NCBI GenBank assembly: GCA_003661185.1
Contig: QMVQ01000090.1
Span: 1-6,623, forward strand
Direction of reading: 5' to 3'
Source of the DNA: Candidatus Alkanophagales archaeon
GTDB lineage: Archaea > Halobacteriota > Syntropharchaeia > Alkanophagales > B39-G2
DNA: 6,623 bases
Of the stretch, positions 5,010-6,623 are shown piece after piece. The translations under genes and the position numbers were made by a program. The notes under the pieces are model-generated. The model worked only from the letters and a program-made list of their open reading frames with translations. It made no database searches and was not told where the DNA came from. How positions within the stretch are numbered: the first letter of the stretch is position 1; each line of letters opens with the position of its first letter.

Positions 5010-6623
5010 CAGTAAGAGCAAGGTCATGAGGACGCCCATCGTGGCGGTGCTGGGGCATATAGACCACGGGAAGACGACGCTTCTCGACAACATTCGAGGG
5101 ACGGCGATAGCGCAGCGCGAGGCAGGCGGCATCACACAACACATCGGCGCCACGGAAATCCCAATAGGCGTCATAAAGAAGATTTGCGGACCGCTGCTCG
5201 ACGTCGGGAAGATAAAGGTTTCAGGCTTGCTTTTCATAGACACGCCGGGGCATCAGGCGTTCACGTCACTTAGAAAGCGGGGCGGGGCGCTCGCCGACCT
5301 CGCAGTCCTCATCGTTGACATCATGGAAGGCTTCCAACCGCAGACTTACGAGTCGCTGCACATCCTCAAAACGTTTAAAACGCCGTTCGTCGTGGCGCTG
5401 AACAAAATAGACAGGATTCGGGGCTGGCGTTCCATGAGAAAGCCGTTCGTCTTGAGCTACAAGGAGCAGAGCGACGAAGCCCGCAGACTCATTGACGAGC
5501 GATTTTATGAGGTTGTGGGGACGCTCTACGACGAGGGCTTCTCGGCGGAACGCTACGACAGAATCCAAGACTTCACGAAGACCGTTGCCATAGTTCCGAT
5601 AAGCGCAAAGACTGGCGAGGGCATTCCAGACCTGCTCATGGTGCTGATAGGGCTGGCGCAGAGGTTTTTGGAGGAAAGTTTGCGGCTGCATGTGAGCGCC
5701 GAGGGCGTGGGCGTGGTCCTTGAGAAAAAGGAGGAGCGAGGCATCGGCACAACTATTGACGTTATTCTTTACGACGGCACGCTGAGCGTCGGCGACACCG
5801 TCATCATCGGTAGCATCGCTCGCTCGCCCGTCGTGACGAAGGTGCGGGGGTTGCTGAAGCCGAGAGCCTTGCGGGAGATGCGTGCCGAGAGCAGATTTGA
5901 GAGGGTGCGCAGCGTCACCGCAGCAGCGGGCATCAAAATCATTGCACCAAAGCTCGAAGACGTGCTCACGGGCTCGCAGCTCAGGGTCGTAAAGGACGAG
6001 ACTGCGCTCGGGGATGCGATTCGGAAGCTGCAGGCGGAGCTTGAGGAGCTTCGGATCGAGATTGCGGCTGAGGGCGTCGTGGTTAAGGCGGACACGCTCG
6101 GCGCTCTCGAGGCGCTCGCCTCGGAGCTTAAGCGGGAGAACATCAGCATAATGAAGGCAGAAGTCGGCAATATCTCGAGGCGTGACGTCATAGATGCCGC
6201 TACCGTAAAGGAAAAAAACCCAAACTTGGCGGTGGTCATAGGCTTTAACGTCGACGTCCTACCCGACGCAAAGGAGGTGGCGCAGCAGAACGACGTCCCC
6301 ATATTCCTCGGCGACGTTATCTACAAGATCATTGAGGATTACGTCGGCTGGGTGCGACGCCGTAAGGAGGAAGAAGTGCGAAAGGCGCTCGAACCTCTAA
6401 TCAAACCTGGAAAGCTCATGCTGCTCCCAGACTACGTCTTCAGGCAGAGTAAGCCCGCAATCGTCGGCGTCCGTGTCCTTGGCGGGCGGATAGCGCCAGG
6501 AGCGCCGCTTATGCGTGCTGACGGCGTCGCAGTTGGCAGCATCAAAGGCATCCAAGACCGTGGCAATTCGATACCAGAAGCCCGGCAAGGCATGGAAGTT
6601 GCAGTTTCAATAGTCGGTCCGAC
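4993..6623 (+). CDS. infB: Translation initiation factor aIF5B, 3' end outside the window
   Basis: This GTPase promotes ribosomal subunit joining and placement of initiator tRNA. The first 543 codons are present with no stop; the family is near 600 aa, so roughly 50 residues are missing at the window edge. Visible in order: P-loop GHIDHGKT (21-28), switch I with T48 in GGITQHIGATEIP, switch II DTPGH (83-87), NKID (137-140) and SAK (204-206). The archaeal/eukaryal IF5B segment RGWRSMRKPF and FTKTVAIVPISAKTGEGIPD distinguishes it from bacterial IF2. Domain II starts near 230, domain III near 340-450, and after the long helix (about 445-465) domain IV begins with KPGKLMLLPDYVFRQSKPAIVG. As in other archaea, the long N-terminal extension of eukaryal eIF5B is absent. 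The P-loop is uninterrupted, so there is no intein at that site. The start overlaps aroQ by 17 bases. Confidence 0.96.
   Translation, partial: MSDEDSSKSKVMRTPIVAVLGHIDHGKTTLLDNIRGTAIAQREAGGITQHIGATEIPIGVIKKICGPLLDVGKIKVSGLLFIDTPGHQAFTSLRKRGGALADLAVLIVDIMEGFQPQTYESLHILKTFKTPFVVALNKIDRIRGWRSMRKPFVLSYKEQSDEARRLIDERFYEVVGTLYDEGFSAERYDRIQDFTKTVAIVPISAKTGEGIPDLLMVLIGLAQRFLEESLRLHVSAEGVGVVLEKKEERGIGTTIDVILYDGTLSVGDTVIIGSIARSPVVTKVRGLLKPRALREMRAESRFERVRSVTAAAGIKIIAPKLEDVLTGSQLRVVKDETALGDAIRKLQAELEELRIEIAAEGVVVKADTLGALEALASELKRENISIMKAEVGNISRRDVIDAATVKEKNPNLAVVIGFNVDVLPDAKEVAQQNDVPIFLGDVIYKIIEDYVGWVRRRKEEEVRKALEPLIKPGKLMLLPDYVFRQSKPAIVGVRVLGGRIAPGAPLMRADGVAVGSIKGIQDRGNSIPEARQGMEVAVSIVGP

Noticed and set aside
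5053..5078. Possible intein insertion at the aIF5B P-loop
   Set aside because: Archaeal infB genes sometimes carry inteins, but here GHIDHGKT is continuous and the spacing to switch I and DTPGH is normal.
5769..6302. 177-codon open frame on the minus strand inside infB
   Set aside because: It is antisense to aIF5B, Ser/Thr/Ala-rich and without any domain pattern.

Overview
The window is archaeal. It carries the delta and gamma subunits of the archaeal acetyl-CoA decarbonylase/synthase complex (cdhD, cdhE), a GHMP-type shikimate kinase (the archaeal non-homologous form) and the archaeal/eukaryal initiation factor aIF5B. T-rich termination sites, a TATA-like box and GGTG/GGAGG ribosome-binding sites fit this. 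The gene set suggests a euryarchaeal or related anaerobe using the archaeal Wood-Ljungdahl pathway (methanogen, methane/alkane oxidiser or Archaeoglobus-like). The sequence alone does not narrow it further.

Layout: all real genes are on the + strand. Bases 1-141 are the 3' end of an unidentified gene whose last 46 residues look like a winged-helix fold. Three bases later comes a 52-aa ORF (145-303) that looks like a miniature of the CdhD N-terminal tail: the same lysine-rich start, an Ala/Pro/Thr linker, then a short LRGV..I..EEI.L segment. A T-rich tract separates it from cdhD (372-1880). cdhE (1891-3321) follows after 10 bases and ends in a hairpin plus T-tract terminator. CdhD and CdhE form the corrinoid iron-sulfur protein that carries the methyl group between tetrahydropterin and the acetyl-CoA synthase subunit. 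CdhD here has a C-terminal four-cysteine Fe-S domain that aligns without gaps with the N-terminal one of CdhE.

The 411-base gap 3322-3732 holds the terminator, a TATA-like promoter, a probable decayed small gene (3460-3657, faintly HicB-like at its N terminus) and a 13-bp palindrome just before the next operon.

The second operon is shikimate kinase (3733-4671), an AroQ-class chorismate mutase (4674-5009) and aIF5B (4993 to the window end, truncated). The genes are packed tightly, with 2 bases between the first two and a 17-base overlap between the last two. This links aromatic amino-acid synthesis to translation initiation in one probable transcript. The chorismate mutase departs from the usual active-site pattern at two positions.

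The most interesting items are the 52-aa mini-protein sharing two motifs with CdhD, and the paired Fe-S domains at the cdhD/cdhE junction.
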